The notes beneath the pieces are model-generated. The model searched no databases. It was not told the origin of the DNA and saw only the letters and a list, made by a program, of their open reading frames with translations. From positions 1-64,000 of the forward strand of contig CALBDB010000060.1 of assembly GCA_937927755.1 (NCBI GenBank): a stretch of 64,000 nt of DNA, given 5' to 3'. This document shows, in pieces, positions 27,891 through 36,718 of the stretch; the stretch's first letter is position 1, and every line of letters starts with the position of its first letter. A program made the translations under genes and the position numbers. The stretch is from an uncultured Lysobacterales bacterium. Lineage in GTDB: Bacteria > Pseudomonadota > Gammaproteobacteria > Xanthomonadales > SZUA-36.

Positions 27891-29486
27891 ATGTCAAGTT
27901 ACACGAAAGATATCAATGCTATCGCCGGAGTATGCGACGCTGCTGGCAGCTCCTGGAATGCTATCAACCCTGAATCTGCCGCGCGTATGCGTGCCCAGAA
28001 CAGGTTTAAGACCGGCCTGGAGATTGCCCGGTACACGGCCGACATAATGCGCCGTGACATGGCGGAATACGATGCCGATCCTTCCCAGTTCACCCAGTCA
28101 CTGGGTTGCTGGCATGGCTTTATCGGCCAGCAAAAAATGATCTCTATCAAGAAGCACTTTGGCAGTACAAAGAAGAAATATCTTTACCTTTCCGGCTGGA
28201 TGGTTGCTGCGCTCAGGTCTGAATTTGGTCCCTTGCCCGATCAGTCCATGCATGAGAAAACCACTGTTCCCGAATTGATCGCGGAGCTGTACACATTTCT
28301 GCGGCAGGCTGACTCACGTGAGCTGAACCTGCTGTTCCGTGAGTTGGATGCGGCCCGGGCAGCCGGCGACGCTGTTAGGGAAGCCGGGATCAAAAAAGAA
28401 ATCGACAACCATGAAACCCACGTCGTACCCATCATTGCCGATATCGATGCAGGCTTTGGCAACGCGGAGGCCACTTACTTGCTGGCCAAGCAGATGATAG
28501 AGGCTGGTGCCTGTTGTCTGCAGATCGAAAACCAGGTTTCTGATGAAAAACAATGCGGCCACCAGGACGGTAAAGTTACGGTTCCGCATGCCGACTTCCT
28601 GGCCAAGATCAATGCCTGCCGATATGCCTTCCTGGAGCTGGGTATCGACAATGGCATCATCGTCGCGCGTACCGATTCGCTCGGCGCAGGTCTTACCAAG
28701 CAGATCGCGGTGACCCACGGGCCGGGCGACCTGGGTGACCAGTACAACTCTTTCCTCGACTGCGAGGAAATCCACCTGGAAGATATGCAGAATGGCGATA
28801 TCGTTCTGAACCGCGACGGCCACCTGCTGCGTCCGAAGCGCCTGGAATCCGGCCTGTTCCAGTTCCGCGAAGGTACCGGTGAAGACCGTTGCGTTCTCGA
28901 CTGTATCACCTCGCTGGAAAATGGCGCCGACATGATCTGGATCGAGACCGAGAAACCCCATATCGGCCAGATCGCCGGCATGGTCAATCGTGTTCGCGAG
29001 GTCATTCCCAATGCCAAGCTGGTGTACAACAACAGCCCGTCGTTCAACTGGACACTGAACTTCCGCCAGCAGACGTATGACGCCTGGGTTGAGGAAGGCA
29101 GAGACGTCTCTGCCTATGACCGCAACAACCTGATGAGCATAGACTACGACGACAGCGAACTTGGCAGGGAAGCAGATGAACATATCCAGACGTTCCAGGC
29201 CGATGCTGCCCGCGAAGCCGGTATCTTCCATCACCTGATTACGCTGCCCACCTACCACACCGCGGCCCTGTCCACCGACACCCTGTCGAAAGAGTACTTC
29301 GGTGAACTGGGTATGCTTGGCTACGTGCTGCACGTGCAGCGTGAGGAGATCCGCAACGGTATCGCCTGTGTGAAACATCAGATTATGTCGGGCTCCAATA
29401 TCGGTGATGACCACAAGGAATACTTCGCCGGTGAGGCTGCGCTGAAGGCTGGCGGCAAGGCCAACACGATGAACCAGTTTGGCTAG
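27891..29486 (+). CDS. aceA: Isocitrate lyase
   Basis: A 531-residue isocitrate lyase that splits isocitrate into glyoxylate and succinate. The catalytic signature KQCGH is at residues 220-224 (Cys222 the active base), preceded by the Mg-binding ADIDAGFGNAEATYLL. The length and the KQCGHQDGKVTVPHADFL sequence match the longer Pseudomonas-type isocitrate lyase, not the 434-residue E. coli type. The start at 27891 (MSSYTKDI) is preferred over an upstream ATG at 27846 because GAGGACAGG supplies a ribosome site and the family starts here. A strong terminator follows. Confidence 0.97.
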   Translation: MSSYTKDINAIAGVCDAAGSSWNAINPESAARMRAQNRFKTGLEIARYTADIMRRDMAEYDADPSQFTQSLGCWHGFIGQQKMISIKKHFGSTKKKYLYLSGWMVAALRSEFGPLPDQSMHEKTTVPELIAELYTFLRQADSRELNLLFRELDAARAAGDAVREAGIKKEIDNHETHVVPIIADIDAGFGNAEATYLLAKQMIEAGACCLQIENQVSDEKQCGHQDGKVTVPHADFLAKINACRYAFLELGIDNGIIVARTDSLGAGLTKQIAVTHGPGDLGDQYNSFLDCEEIHLEDMQNGDIVLNRDGHLLRPKRLESGLFQFREGTGEDRCVLDCITSLENGADMIWIETEKPHIGQIAGMVNRVREVIPNAKLVYNNSPSFNWTLNFRQQTYDAWVEEGRDVSAYDRNNLMSIDYDDSELGREADEHIQTFQADAAREAGIFHHLITLPTYHTAALSTDTLSKEYFGELGMLGYVLHVQREEIRNGIACVKHQIMSGSNIGDDHKEYFAGEAALKAGGKANTMNQFG

Positions 29487-29514
29487 ATCTTCACTCCAGT
29501 GATGTTTAAAAAGA

Positions 29515-29539
29515 GCGGGCTCAGGCCCGCCTTTTTTTT
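29515..29539 (+). terminator. Rho-independent terminator after aceA
   Basis: GCGGGC (29515-29520), loop TCAG, GCCCGC (29525-29530), then C and eight T. Located 28 bases after the aceA stop. Confidence 0.9.
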
Positions 29540-29668
29540 GAAGCCAGCTTTCGTTCATACTGTATTATTATTTAGTTTGATGAAGCACCGGGCGCCGCCT
29601 CTGACAACGTCCCGGCGCTTTTGAGAGTTTTTTCTGAGACGTTTTCACATTCATATGAGGTTTAGAAA

Positions 29669-30604
29669 ATGTTGAACAAATCCTTTAGCCAGGCTTTGCT
29701 CGGTTTGCTCCTGGTGTGTTTGTGCGCGACGGCTGTCGCAACGCCCCCACCTGCGCGCGCTCCGGAACTCGATGACCTCGCCAATGCGAGCTACCGTGGC
29801 CTGCGGGATGCCGAAGGGGCCGTTACTTTAACGGATGGTCAATGGCAGGGAGAACCCTATGAAAAGGGCGCCGCGACGCTGCCGTCCGCCCGCCTGGTGG
29901 GTAACCTGGTGGTGCAGGGTGACCTGGATTTCGATGGACGCACCGAGAGTGTTAACCTGGTGAACTATAGCAGCGGAGGCACGGGTCAATTCGTGCACCT
30001 GGCGGTCAGCCGGTTCGCGGAAGGGGGGGTCGACAATTTCGCTACGGTATTGCTGGGTGACCGTGTCATGGTTCGCGGCATTAACATCGAAAACGGCTCG
30101 GTCGTCGTGGATATGATCCAGGCCGGACGCGACGACGGCGCATGTTGCGCCGGTGATGTAGTAACACGCGCCTGGCACCTGCAGGAAGGAAAACTGGCGG
30201 AAGTGGACATGCATGGCGAGACCGAACGTTTTTCAGTCGAGACGATTGGCGGTGTCGAGTGGGTCTTGAGCCGCTGGGGCCACGATGAACCCGTTGAGGA
30301 CGTTGTTCGCATTACGCTTAGCTATGCAGATGGCAAGTTCTCCGGCAGTACAAGCTGCAACCGTTATTTTGCCGGGGTCAGCGTTGGTGATGAAATCGCC
30401 GGCAGCATCTCTGTTGGAGCCGTGGGCAGCACCCGCATGGCCTGCGCCGATGAACGCTTCGCCATCGCCGAGAGCCGCTTTTTGAAGGCCCTTGAGCAGG
30501 TCGGCCGAATAACCTTCCTGGCCGGTGAGCTGGTATTGAACTGGGGGCAGGGCTCGGACTTCGGTGCCTTGTATTTCAAACGTAACAAGCCCGATGCGGG
30601 CTGA
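29669..30604 (+). CDS. Secreted META-domain protein
   Basis: A 311-residue exported protein: signal peptide 1-25 (LLLVCLCATAVA), a beta-rich central region (GDLDFDGRTESVNLVNYSSGG, with a Cys pair in DDGACCAGDV) and a C-terminal META/HslJ domain from about residue 215 (SGSTSCNRYFAGVSVG, STRMACADERFAIAESRFLKAL, GELVLNW). META domains occur in surface and heat-shock-related proteins of unknown biochemical role. The central region recalls the LppP/LprE-type sensor domain found in other META proteins. Single gene, followed 78 bases later by an AraC-type regulator on the same strand. Confidence 0.75.
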   Translation: MLNKSFSQALLGLLLVCLCATAVATPPPARAPELDDLANASYRGLRDAEGAVTLTDGQWQGEPYEKGAATLPSARLVGNLVVQGDLDFDGRTESVNLVNYSSGGTGQFVHLAVSRFAEGGVDNFATVLLGDRVMVRGINIENGSVVVDMIQAGRDDGACCAGDVVTRAWHLQEGKLAEVDMHGETERFSVETIGGVEWVLSRWGHDEPVEDVVRITLSYADGKFSGSTSCNRYFAGVSVGDEIAGSISVGAVGSTRMACADERFAIAESRFLKALEQVGRITFLAGELVLNWGQGSDFGALYFKRNKPDAG

Positions 30605-30682
30605 CCGGCGAGTTGACTGCCACAAAATAGTGGTTGAAAATCAAATGATGCATATTGCTGTTAATAATTCTTAGGCGCCGGT

Positions 30683-31678
30683 ATGGCAGTTTTTGCATCC
30701 GGTGTCGTCAATCTCTGGGCAACCATAGAATCCTATGGTCTTGATCCCGGGCCGTTATTTGCGGCCGAGAACATCAAGGTAAACCTTCCCATTGATCCCC
30801 GCCTGCGGCTTCCCTACGAAAAGATTGACCGTATCCGGGCGCGTGCCGTGAAACTGTGTGGCGACGAAGCATTCGGGCTCAGGTCTGCAATGGTCTACCT
30901 GCCTTCGCAGTTCGGGGCGCTTGGATATGCGTGGCAAGCCAGCCTGACCCTGAGAAGAGCCTATTTACGGTTACAACGTTTTGTTCGTATCGCAAATGAC
31001 AAGGCGGTTGTTGAAGTAGCCGACCGGGATGGTTGCATGGTGGTGTCACTCAGGATTGGCGCGCCCACCGTATCAGGGTTTGCACGCGATGACAGCGCGC
31101 TGGCAGTGATCACCAGGATGAGCCGTTTGATCAGTGGTGATCATTTCCGTTTGCAGGCTGTCAACTTCATTCACGAAGAGCCCGGGGATATTAAGCCTTA
31201 TTTTGAATTTTTCGGTTGCAAGCTGAATTTCGGCCAGGCTGAAAACCAGCTCTTTATTCCGCTACCGCTCGCTGATGAAGAGTTGACCGGTGGCAATGCC
31301 ACGCTGGCAATGCTAAATGACAATGTTGTTCTCCACGACCTGGCCCAGATCGACCATGCGGATATCGTTACCCGTGTGCAGGCAAAATTGATTGACCAGT
31401 TACCGCATGGAGGTGTCAATGATCAATCAGTGGCTGAAGCCTTGCACATGTCGGTACGTACGCTTCGCCGCAAGCTTGCGGAAGTTAAAACAAGTTTTCG
31501 CTCACAAATAGTTGAAACCCGGCGCAGACTGGCGATGCAATACATTTTGGACGACAGCCTTACCCTGACCGAAATCTCATTGTTACTTGGCTTTTCTGAA
31601 CAAAGCGCATTCTCCCGTGCTTTCAAAAGCTGGACTGGTTCTACTCCCACCGAGATGCGCCAGGCGCGAGCTATTTGA
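30683..31678 (+). CDS. AraC-family transcriptional regulator
   Basis: A 331-residue regulator with an N-terminal arabinose-binding-like domain of the OruR/ArgR sort (about residues 15-195) and a C-terminal AraC helix-turn-helix pair (about 235-330: VAEALHMSVRTLRRKLAEV and LTEISLLLGFSEQSAFSRAF followed by WTGSTPTEMRQ). It is convergent with the LysR gene at 31765-32682. Nothing next to it points to a target pathway. Confidence 0.88.
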   Translation: MAVFASGVVNLWATIESYGLDPGPLFAAENIKVNLPIDPRLRLPYEKIDRIRARAVKLCGDEAFGLRSAMVYLPSQFGALGYAWQASLTLRRAYLRLQRFVRIANDKAVVEVADRDGCMVVSLRIGAPTVSGFARDDSALAVITRMSRLISGDHFRLQAVNFIHEEPGDIKPYFEFFGCKLNFGQAENQLFIPLPLADEELTGGNATLAMLNDNVVLHDLAQIDHADIVTRVQAKLIDQLPHGGVNDQSVAEALHMSVRTLRRKLAEVKTSFRSQIVETRRRLAMQYILDDSLTLTEISLLLGFSEQSAFSRAFKSWTGSTPTEMRQARAI

Positions 31679-31764
31679 TTCCTGATGGGATGCTGCCAAG
31701 CCGGAGGCGGCTGATGGGTGACCCAGTATCTTTTTACCCCCGCCCGGACACTACCAAAACCAGC

Positions 31765-32682
31765 TTAATCCCTGCTGGCACCCTCTGCCTGTTGCCGGAT
31801 CAACCCCGCAAGTGCCAGGGTTGCCGGGCCTGCGCCTTCGGCATCGGTGATAATCATGTACAAATCAGCATACTGATGTAAGCCGTGTTTCAGCGGTAGT
31901 GGTTTGAGCAGACCCTGTTCCAGCTCGCGCCGGATTTTCAACAGCGGCGACCAGGCAAAGCCCAGGCCCTGGCACAGCGCCTGAATCCGGGTGCCCATGG
32001 TGCTAACTGTCAAGCGTTGTTCAGATCCCAGCCAGCCCGCCTTCAGGTTGCGACGTTCCCCACTGTCCCTGACCACCAGTTGCCGGTGCTGGTGTAAGTC
32101 ACGTTCAGTGATCTCCCTGTCCAGGTGATGGAGTGGATGAACTGGACTTGCGACGCATGCAAACTCGAGGCGAATCAGGTGATCCCCCAGCCAGCCCTGC
32201 GGTACGTAAGGGGAAATTGCAAGTTGCACGCGCCCATGACGGACGAGGTCGGACGTACCCGACATAACGCTCTCAATCAGTTCGATCCGTGTGCCTGGAT
32301 AGGCCTCGGCAAACGCTGCAAATGCGGGCAGCAGGATCTGGTTGGGAAAAATGGCATCGACCGCCACGTGGAGCTCGGCTTCTACCCCGGCAGCCAGCGT
32401 GCGGGCCATGCGTTCAATATCAGCGGCCTCATCCAGCAACAGGCGGGCGCGTCTTAACGCCACTTCACCCACCTTGGTCAGAACTGCCCGGCGGCCCTCG
32501 ATTTTAAGCACTGCGGTTCCCAGCGATTCTTCCAGTCGCTGGATGCTGTGGCTGATCGTAGACTGACTTTTGCCCAGCGACTCAGCTGCCGGCGCATAAC
32601 CACCCTGATCCACCACGGCCACCAGTGAACGCCAGTGATCGAGGGTCACTTTTGCACTAAATGTGTCTTTTATATCGATCAT
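31765..32682 (-). CDS. LysR-family regulator
   Basis: A 305-residue LysR-type regulator. Winged helix-turn-helix at about residues 16-45 (LVAVVDQGGYAPAAESLGKS, QSTISHSIQRLEESLG) and a ligand domain with HPLHHLDREITERDL. It is divergent from the azoreductase-pirin pair across 82 bases that contain AT-rich imperfect palindromes near 32675-32745, so it is the probable redox or electrophile-responsive regulator of those two genes. Confidence 0.85.
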   Translation of the reverse strand: MIDIKDTFSAKVTLDHWRSLVAVVDQGGYAPAAESLGKSQSTISHSIQRLEESLGTAVLKIEGRRAVLTKVGEVALRRARLLLDEAADIERMARTLAAGVEAELHVAVDAIFPNQILLPAFAAFAEAYPGTRIELIESVMSGTSDLVRHGRVQLAISPYVPQGWLGDHLIRLEFACVASPVHPLHHLDREITERDLHQHRQLVVRDSGERRNLKAGWLGSEQRLTVSTMGTRIQALCQGLGFAWSPLLKIRRELEQGLLKPLPLKHGLHQYADLYMIITDAEGAGPATLALAGLIRQQAEGASRD

Positions 32683-32764
32683 TTCGATTATATTAAACGA
32701 AAAAATACTGTTTATTGTGCATTATATCGATATTAAAGTGTAGGTGAATTTACGGAGGACGACC

Positions 32765-33400
32765 ATGAAACGCATACTCTTTATCAAAAGCGGTCTTTTC
32801 GGGGATGACAGCGTCAGCACGCAGATCGCCCAATCCCTTGTGGATCGGCTGATCGAAAAACACCCCGGTAGCGACGTAAGCAGGATTGACCTGGACGAAG
32901 ATGACTTGCCGCACCTGGACGCCGAAGAATTTAACAGCTGGACAGCATCCGCCGACAAACTCGATGAAAAACAGAAAGCGCTGGCAGCTCGGTCCGACAA
33001 TTTGATCGACCAGTTGCTATCGCATGATACCCTGGTGCTGGCGGTGCCCATGTACAACCTCGGCATCCCGTCTACGTTGAAAGCATGGATTGATCGTGTC
33101 ACCCGGGCCGGCAAAACTTTCCGTTACACATCCGAAGGCCCCGCCGGGCTGGTCAGTGGTATGCAGGCCTACCTGGTATTCGCCCGTGGCGGTATTTACA
33201 GGGATACACCACTGGACACCCAGACCGGCTATCTGACGTCGGTGTTGGGCCTGATGGGAATCGAAGACGTCGAGAGCATTTATGCCGAAGGACTCAACAT
33301 GGGTGGAGATGCACGCGACCAGTCGATTGCAGGAGCCATGGCCAGGGTTGAAAAACTGTTTGCCGAATATCAAAAGGAGCTCAATTATGCAGCCGCGTAA
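32765..33400 (+). CDS. azoR: FMN-dependent NADH-azoreductase / quinone reductase
   Basis: A 211-residue flavodoxin-fold NAD(P)H:quinone or azo reductase. FMN-binding motifs: IKSGLFGDDSVSTQIAQSLV (phosphate loop), VPMYNLGIPSTLKAWIDRVTRAGKTF and ARGGIY. In vivo this family detoxifies quinones by two-electron reduction. Start at 32765 (MKRILF) behind GGAGG; codons upstream are not conserved. It overlaps the pirin gene by 14 bases, so the two are translationally linked, and it is divergent from a LysR regulator. Confidence 0.88.
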   Translation: MKRILFIKSGLFGDDSVSTQIAQSLVDRLIEKHPGSDVSRIDLDEDDLPHLDAEEFNSWTASADKLDEKQKALAARSDNLIDQLLSHDTLVLAVPMYNLGIPSTLKAWIDRVTRAGKTFRYTSEGPAGLVSGMQAYLVFARGGIYRDTPLDTQTGYLTSVLGLMGIEDVESIYAEGLNMGGDARDQSIAGAMARVEKLFAEYQKELNYAAA

Positions 33401-34256
33401 GGTTATCAAAATCGCCCAGGCCCGCGCCGCTTCGGACGGCGCCGGTGTCAAGATCCAGAGATTATCCGGATTTGGCAGCTACCTGAATATGGACCCCTTC
33501 CTGATGCTGGATGAGATTCGCTCACAGGACAAGGACGACTATATCGCCGGTTTTCCGCCGCACCCGCACCGTGGATTCGAAACCGTGACCTATATGCGCG
33601 TTGGCGGTTTTTCACACAAGGACTCCATGGGAAATGAAGGCACTATCAATGCCGGTGGCGCGCAGTGGATGACGGCGGCCAGTGGTGTGATCCACTCGGA
33701 AATGCCCAGTGTAGATGATAGCCCCGGTGAAGATGATAATCCGGGTATGCACGGATTTCAGTTCTGGCTAAACCTGCCGGCCGCAGAAAAAATGGGCCAG
33801 CCTGGCTACCGGGATATACAGGGCAAGGAGGTCACCAGTTTTCAGCAGGATGGCGCCTTGATCAGGTTGATAGCCGGCGAAATGGGCGCGGCGGAATCTG
33901 TCGTGACGGGCCCGGTAACGGGCAAGACCACGCAAGCCTTGCTGGCTGATGTCATGCTTTCAGCAGGCGGCAGCGCCACGCTTAGGTATTCCAAAGACCT
34001 GTCCAGCCAGTTCTATGTATACCAGGGCAGTGTTCGCATCGGTGACAAAACCATGTCGCGCGGTGAATTGGCGCAGTTGGGCCAGGGTGATTCGTTGCAG
34101 TTGATAGCGGAGCAGGATTCGGGTTTATTGCTTTTCGGCGGTTTGCCGTTGCGCGAACCGGTGGTGCACTATGGTCCTTTCGTTATGAACTCCCAGCAGG
34201 AGATCGACCAGGCCATCCGGGATTACCAGGCCGGCACGCTGGTGCGGAGGCAGTAA
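33387..34256 (+). CDS. Pirin family protein
   Basis: A 289-residue pirin, a bicupin protein related to quercetin 2,3-dioxygenase. The N-terminal metal-binding motif is complete: FPPHPHRGFETVTYMRVGGFSHKDSMGN, with two His of HPHRG, then GGAQWMTAASGVIHSEMP with a third His and Glu. The second cupin (SQFYVYQGSVRIGD) has lost these ligands, as usual. AAGGAG precedes the ATG at 33387, inside the end of azoR. Pirins paired with quinone reductases are common; a quinone or flavonoid stress role is inferred. Confidence 0.88.
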   Translation: MQPRKVIKIAQARAASDGAGVKIQRLSGFGSYLNMDPFLMLDEIRSQDKDDYIAGFPPHPHRGFETVTYMRVGGFSHKDSMGNEGTINAGGAQWMTAASGVIHSEMPSVDDSPGEDDNPGMHGFQFWLNLPAAEKMGQPGYRDIQGKEVTSFQQDGALIRLIAGEMGAAESVVTGPVTGKTTQALLADVMLSAGGSATLRYSKDLSSQFYVYQGSVRIGDKTMSRGELAQLGQGDSLQLIAEQDSGLLLFGGLPLREPVVHYGPFVMNSQQEIDQAIRDYQAGTLVRRQ

Positions 34257-34266
34257 AAGCTGAATT

Positions 34267-34959
34267 CTACGGGTTTAAAAACTCCGCGCGTGTATGTATG
34301 TTCTCCTTGAAGCACCCGCCCAGCGCGGTGGTGCTGGTGGTCGAATTGGAGTCCATGACGCCACGTGATTTGACACAGTAATGTACCGCGTCGATGCTCA
34401 CCGCCACGTCCTCGGTGCCCAGTAAAGCCTGTAATGCCACCAGTATCTGCCTTGTCAGGCGTTCCTGGACCTGCGGGCGCTGCCCGAAAAAGCGTACGAT
34501 CCGGTTGATCTTGGACAAGCCGATGATGGTGTCTTTCGGGATATACGCAACCTTGGCAGAGCCATCAATGGTCACGAAGTGATGCTCACAGGTACTGGTA
34601 AGATCAATGTCGCGGACCTTGACCATTTCGTTTGCGCCCATTTTGTTTTCGATCAGGGATAACTTTGGGAAGTGGCTGTAGTCCAGCCCGGAAAATATCT
34701 CGTGAACATACATTTTCGCAATACGGTGTGGTGTTTCAGCGAGGCTGTCATCGTTCAGATCGAGCCCGAGTGTTTCCAAAACCTGGACCATCTGTTTGCT
34801 TATACGGCGGTATTTTTCCTCTGCACTCAATCCTGTTTCGATCATCGGTGTTTCCAGGCCATGTTCTATCAGGGTGTCGCGCACCACGATGGCTTCCCGG
34901 CTCAGTGTCTCACTGTCGGCCGGCGCATGGATATTCAGTTTGATCGGGTTGGCGCTCAT
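34267..34959 (-). CDS. folE: GTP cyclohydrolase I
   Basis: A 230-residue GTP cyclohydrolase I, the first enzyme of tetrahydrofolate and other reduced-pterin synthesis (GTP to 7,8-dihydroneopterin triphosphate). Zinc and catalytic motifs are intact: [14 protein letters not shown] (Cys, His), [25 protein letters not shown] and [10 protein letters not shown] (second Cys). The start codon overlaps the stop of folX (ATGA at 34956-34959). In Pseudomonas putida and other bacteria one folE copy belongs to a light-induced set together with photolyase and CFA-like genes; a CarH-type operator ahead of folX places this copy in the same kind of circuit. Confidence 0.95.
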   Translation of the reverse strand: MSANPIKLNIHAPADSETLSREAIVVRDTLIEHGLETPMIETGLSAEEKYRRISKQMVQVLETLGLDLNDDSLAETPHRIAKMYVHEIFSGLDYSHFPKLSLIENKMGANEMVKVRDIDLTSTCEHHFVTIDGSAKVAYIPKDTIIGLSKINRIVRFFGQRPQVQERLTRQILVALQALLGTEDVAVSIDAVHYCVKSRGVMDSNSTTSTTALGGCFKENIHTRAEFLNP

Positions 34960-35384
34960 GATGCTTTCTCCAGAACAGGGTAAGTACTGGCCTGTGAAGC
35001 ATGGTGCTCCAGGGTCAGTGAGACGGAATCCGCGAAACGCAGGGCATGGGGTTTGTCGATCGTGACTTTTGAGAACCTCACGCTCGGGTGTTCGCTGCAG
35101 ATGGCCAGTACATCGGCTACCAGTTTTTCCAGCAGCAGAAACTGCCCCTGTTCCACGTGTTTGATCACCTTTTTCGTGATGACCTTGTAGTTCAGTGCAT
35201 TTTCAATGCTGTCTTGCAGCACTTCATCGTCGATGCTGTAACTGATCTCTATATTGAGCACCACATCCTGCTTCTTTACCCTTTCTTCAGGGTTAAAGCC
35301 GATTAATGTGCGCAGTCGCAAATTCCGGATATTGATCGTCGCGCATGCTGGGGTGTAGTCAGTATGTTGATGCGTAGCTTGCAT
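34956..35384 (-). CDS. folX: Dihydroneopterin triphosphate 2'-epimerase / aldolase-like protein
   Basis: A 142-residue tunnelling-fold protein. [57 protein letters not shown] and [20 protein letters not shown] match FolX better than FolB, since FolX keeps the R-T-x-I-G-x-x-x-E-E start. FolX epimerises dihydroneopterin triphosphate to the monapterin form, which with FolM gives tetrahydromonapterin. It comes before folE in the operon. Start at 35384 (MQATHQ); the 21 codons upstream run into the promoter region and are not conserved. FolM is not in the window. Confidence 0.8.
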   Translation of the reverse strand: MQATHQHTDYTPACATINIRNLRLRTLIGFNPEERVKKQDVVLNIEISYSIDDEVLQDSIENALNYKVITKKVIKHVEQGQFLLLEKLVADVLAICSEHPSVRFSKVTIDKPHALRFADSVSLTLEHHASQASTYPVLEKAS

Positions 35385-35429
35385 ATATTTTTCCGAGCCG
35401 TACAGTTGAGATAAGTATTTTATGATAAT

Positions 35430-35446
35430 TGTACAGTTATTATACA
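35430..35446. promoter_or_regulatory. CarH-type operator for folX-folE
   Basis: TGTACA-GTTAT-TATACA: two hexamers whose starts are 11 bases apart, on the same face of the helix. It lies 46-62 bases upstream of the folX start. CarH tetramers bind tandem 11-bp direct repeats with the core nTnnACA, which this fits. The same 17-bp form occurs at five other intergenic positions in this region. Confidence 0.7.
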
Positions 35447-35494
35447 ATAAAAATCAAATACTTTGTAAATATATATTTAAATCTAACTTTTTCA

Positions 35495-35511
35495 TGTACA
35501 ATAAGTGTACA
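35495..35511. promoter_or_regulatory. CarH-type operator inside the gpx promoter
   Basis: TGTACA-ATAAG-TGTACA, 11-bp period. It exactly fills the 17-bp spacer between a possible -35 (TTTTCA, 35489-35494) and -10 (TATTAA, 35512-35517) for the peroxidase gene starting at 35540, so binding would block RNA polymerase. Promoter hexamers are weak matches; the repeat itself is clear. Confidence 0.7.
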
Positions 35512-35539
35512 TATTAACTACTACTAACAGGAATCTACG

Positions 35540-36079
35540 ATGAAAACACTGTATGCGCTTTTAGCCTTGATCACCAGCCTGCCAGTCTTTGCCTGCGAGA
35601 GCCCGCTCCTGGATCAGGATTTCCGCCGGCTCGCCTCAACCGAAGAAGTCAACCTTTGCGAGGCCTATAGTGGAAAAGTCGTGCTGGTCGTAAACACCGC
35701 CTCCAAGTGCGGCAACACACCACAATACGACGGGCTGGAAAAGCTCTATGAACAATATGGAGATGACGGTCTGGTGGTTTTGGGTTTTCCATCCAATGAC
35801 TTTATGGGTCAGGAACCCGGTACCGAAGCCCAGATCGAGGAGTTCTGCCGGCTTACCTATGGCGTTGAATTTCCAATGTTCGAAAAGACAAGCGTCAAAA
35901 AGGATAACGCAGACCCGTTTTTCACGGCGCTTGCCGAGGCTTCCGGCACCCACCCCACCTGGAATTTTCACAAGTTCCTGATCGGCCGGGATGGCGAGCT
36001 GATTTCTGACTTCAGCCCGCGCACGCAACCTTATGACGACAAACTGGTTGCCGCCATCGAGCAGGCATTGTCCAGGTGA
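35540..36079 (+). CDS. Periplasmic glutathione peroxidase-family protein
   Basis: A 179-residue thioredoxin-fold peroxidase of the GPx/BtuE family, with an added signal peptide (residues 1-18, ending SLPVFA), so it acts in the periplasm. Peroxidatic Cys57 sits in VNTASKCGNTPQY, with the partner Gln in GFPSNDFMGQEPG and Trp in PTWNFHKFLIG, so the catalytic triad or tetrad is complete. In the periplasm it would use thioredoxin-like partners, not glutathione. The promoter contains a CarH-type operator. The stop overlaps the leader of the SOUL-protein gene, whose ATG follows 4 bases later, giving a two-gene operon. Confidence 0.88.
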   Translation: MKTLYALLALITSLPVFACESPLLDQDFRRLASTEEVNLCEAYSGKVVLVVNTASKCGNTPQYDGLEKLYEQYGDDGLVVLGFPSNDFMGQEPGTEAQIEEFCRLTYGVEFPMFEKTSVKKDNADPFFTALAEASGTHPTWNFHKFLIGRDGELISDFSPRTQPYDDKLVAAIEQALSR

Positions 36080-36083
36080 CATT

Positions 36084-36701
36084 ATGAAAATCATCTCTCG
36101 TAGCCTGCTGGCTGTTTTCCTGATATTTGCGGCAGAGAACGTCATGGCAGTGGAAGAGGCAGAATACACCGTTTCCGTGAAGCAGGATAATCTCGAGATT
36201 CGAGATTATGCGCCTTCAATTGTGGCGGAAGTCATCGTCTACGGTGAATTCGAAGATGCTTCGAGCGATGCTTTTCGCACCTTGTTCAATTACATTTCGG
36301 GTAAAAATACCGCTCAAAGCAAGATCGCCATGACCGCGCCTGTCTCGCAGAAAGCAGAGCCGGAGAAAATAGCGATGACCGCACCGGTCGGTCAACGGAA
36401 ATCAGGCCAGGGGTGGGCAGTCAGTTTCATGATGCCAGCCTCCTACACGATGGATACCATTCCTGTGCCTGACGACTCTTCCGTCGTACTCAGGGAGATA
36501 CCGGCCTATCGTGCTGCGGCTATTCGCTACTCGGGCTTTTGGAGCGAAAAAGTTTACAAAAAACAACTTTTCATATTGCAGGAGTGGATCAAGTCGAAAA
36601 ACCTGGAGCCCATTGGAGAGCCTGTCTGGGCGCGTTACAATGCGCCCTTGACACCGTGGTTTATGCGCCGGAATGAAATACTGATACCACTAGCCCCCTG
36701 A
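36084..36701 (+). CDS. SOUL family haem-binding protein, exported
   Basis: A 205-residue SOUL/HEBP-domain protein with a signal peptide (1-22, ending ENVMA). SOUL motifs: LEIRDYAPSIVAEVIVYGEFEDA, FNYISGKNTAQSKIAMTAPVSQ, a second IAMTAPVGQ, SFMMPASYTMDTIPVP and RYSGFWSEKVYKK. SOUL proteins bind haem or porphyrins. Tetrapyrroles are photosensitisers that make singlet oxygen, so a periplasmic SOUL protein in an operon with a peroxidase and a light-responsive operator fits photo-oxidative protection. The role is inferred. Confidence 0.85.
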   Translation: MKIISRSLLAVFLIFAAENVMAVEEAEYTVSVKQDNLEIRDYAPSIVAEVIVYGEFEDASSDAFRTLFNYISGKNTAQSKIAMTAPVSQKAEPEKIAMTAPVGQRKSGQGWAVSFMMPASYTMDTIPVPDDSSVVLREIPAYRAAAIRYSGFWSEKVYKKQLFILQEWIKSKNLEPIGEPVWARYNAPLTPWFMRRNEILIPLAP

Positions 36702-36718
36702 CCAGGATAAGGCCACCT

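Noticed and set aside
32683-32764. CarH-like sites between the LysR gene and azoR
   Set aside because: The region is AT-rich with imperfect palindromes but has no pair of T[GA]TACA hexamers at an 11-bp spacing.
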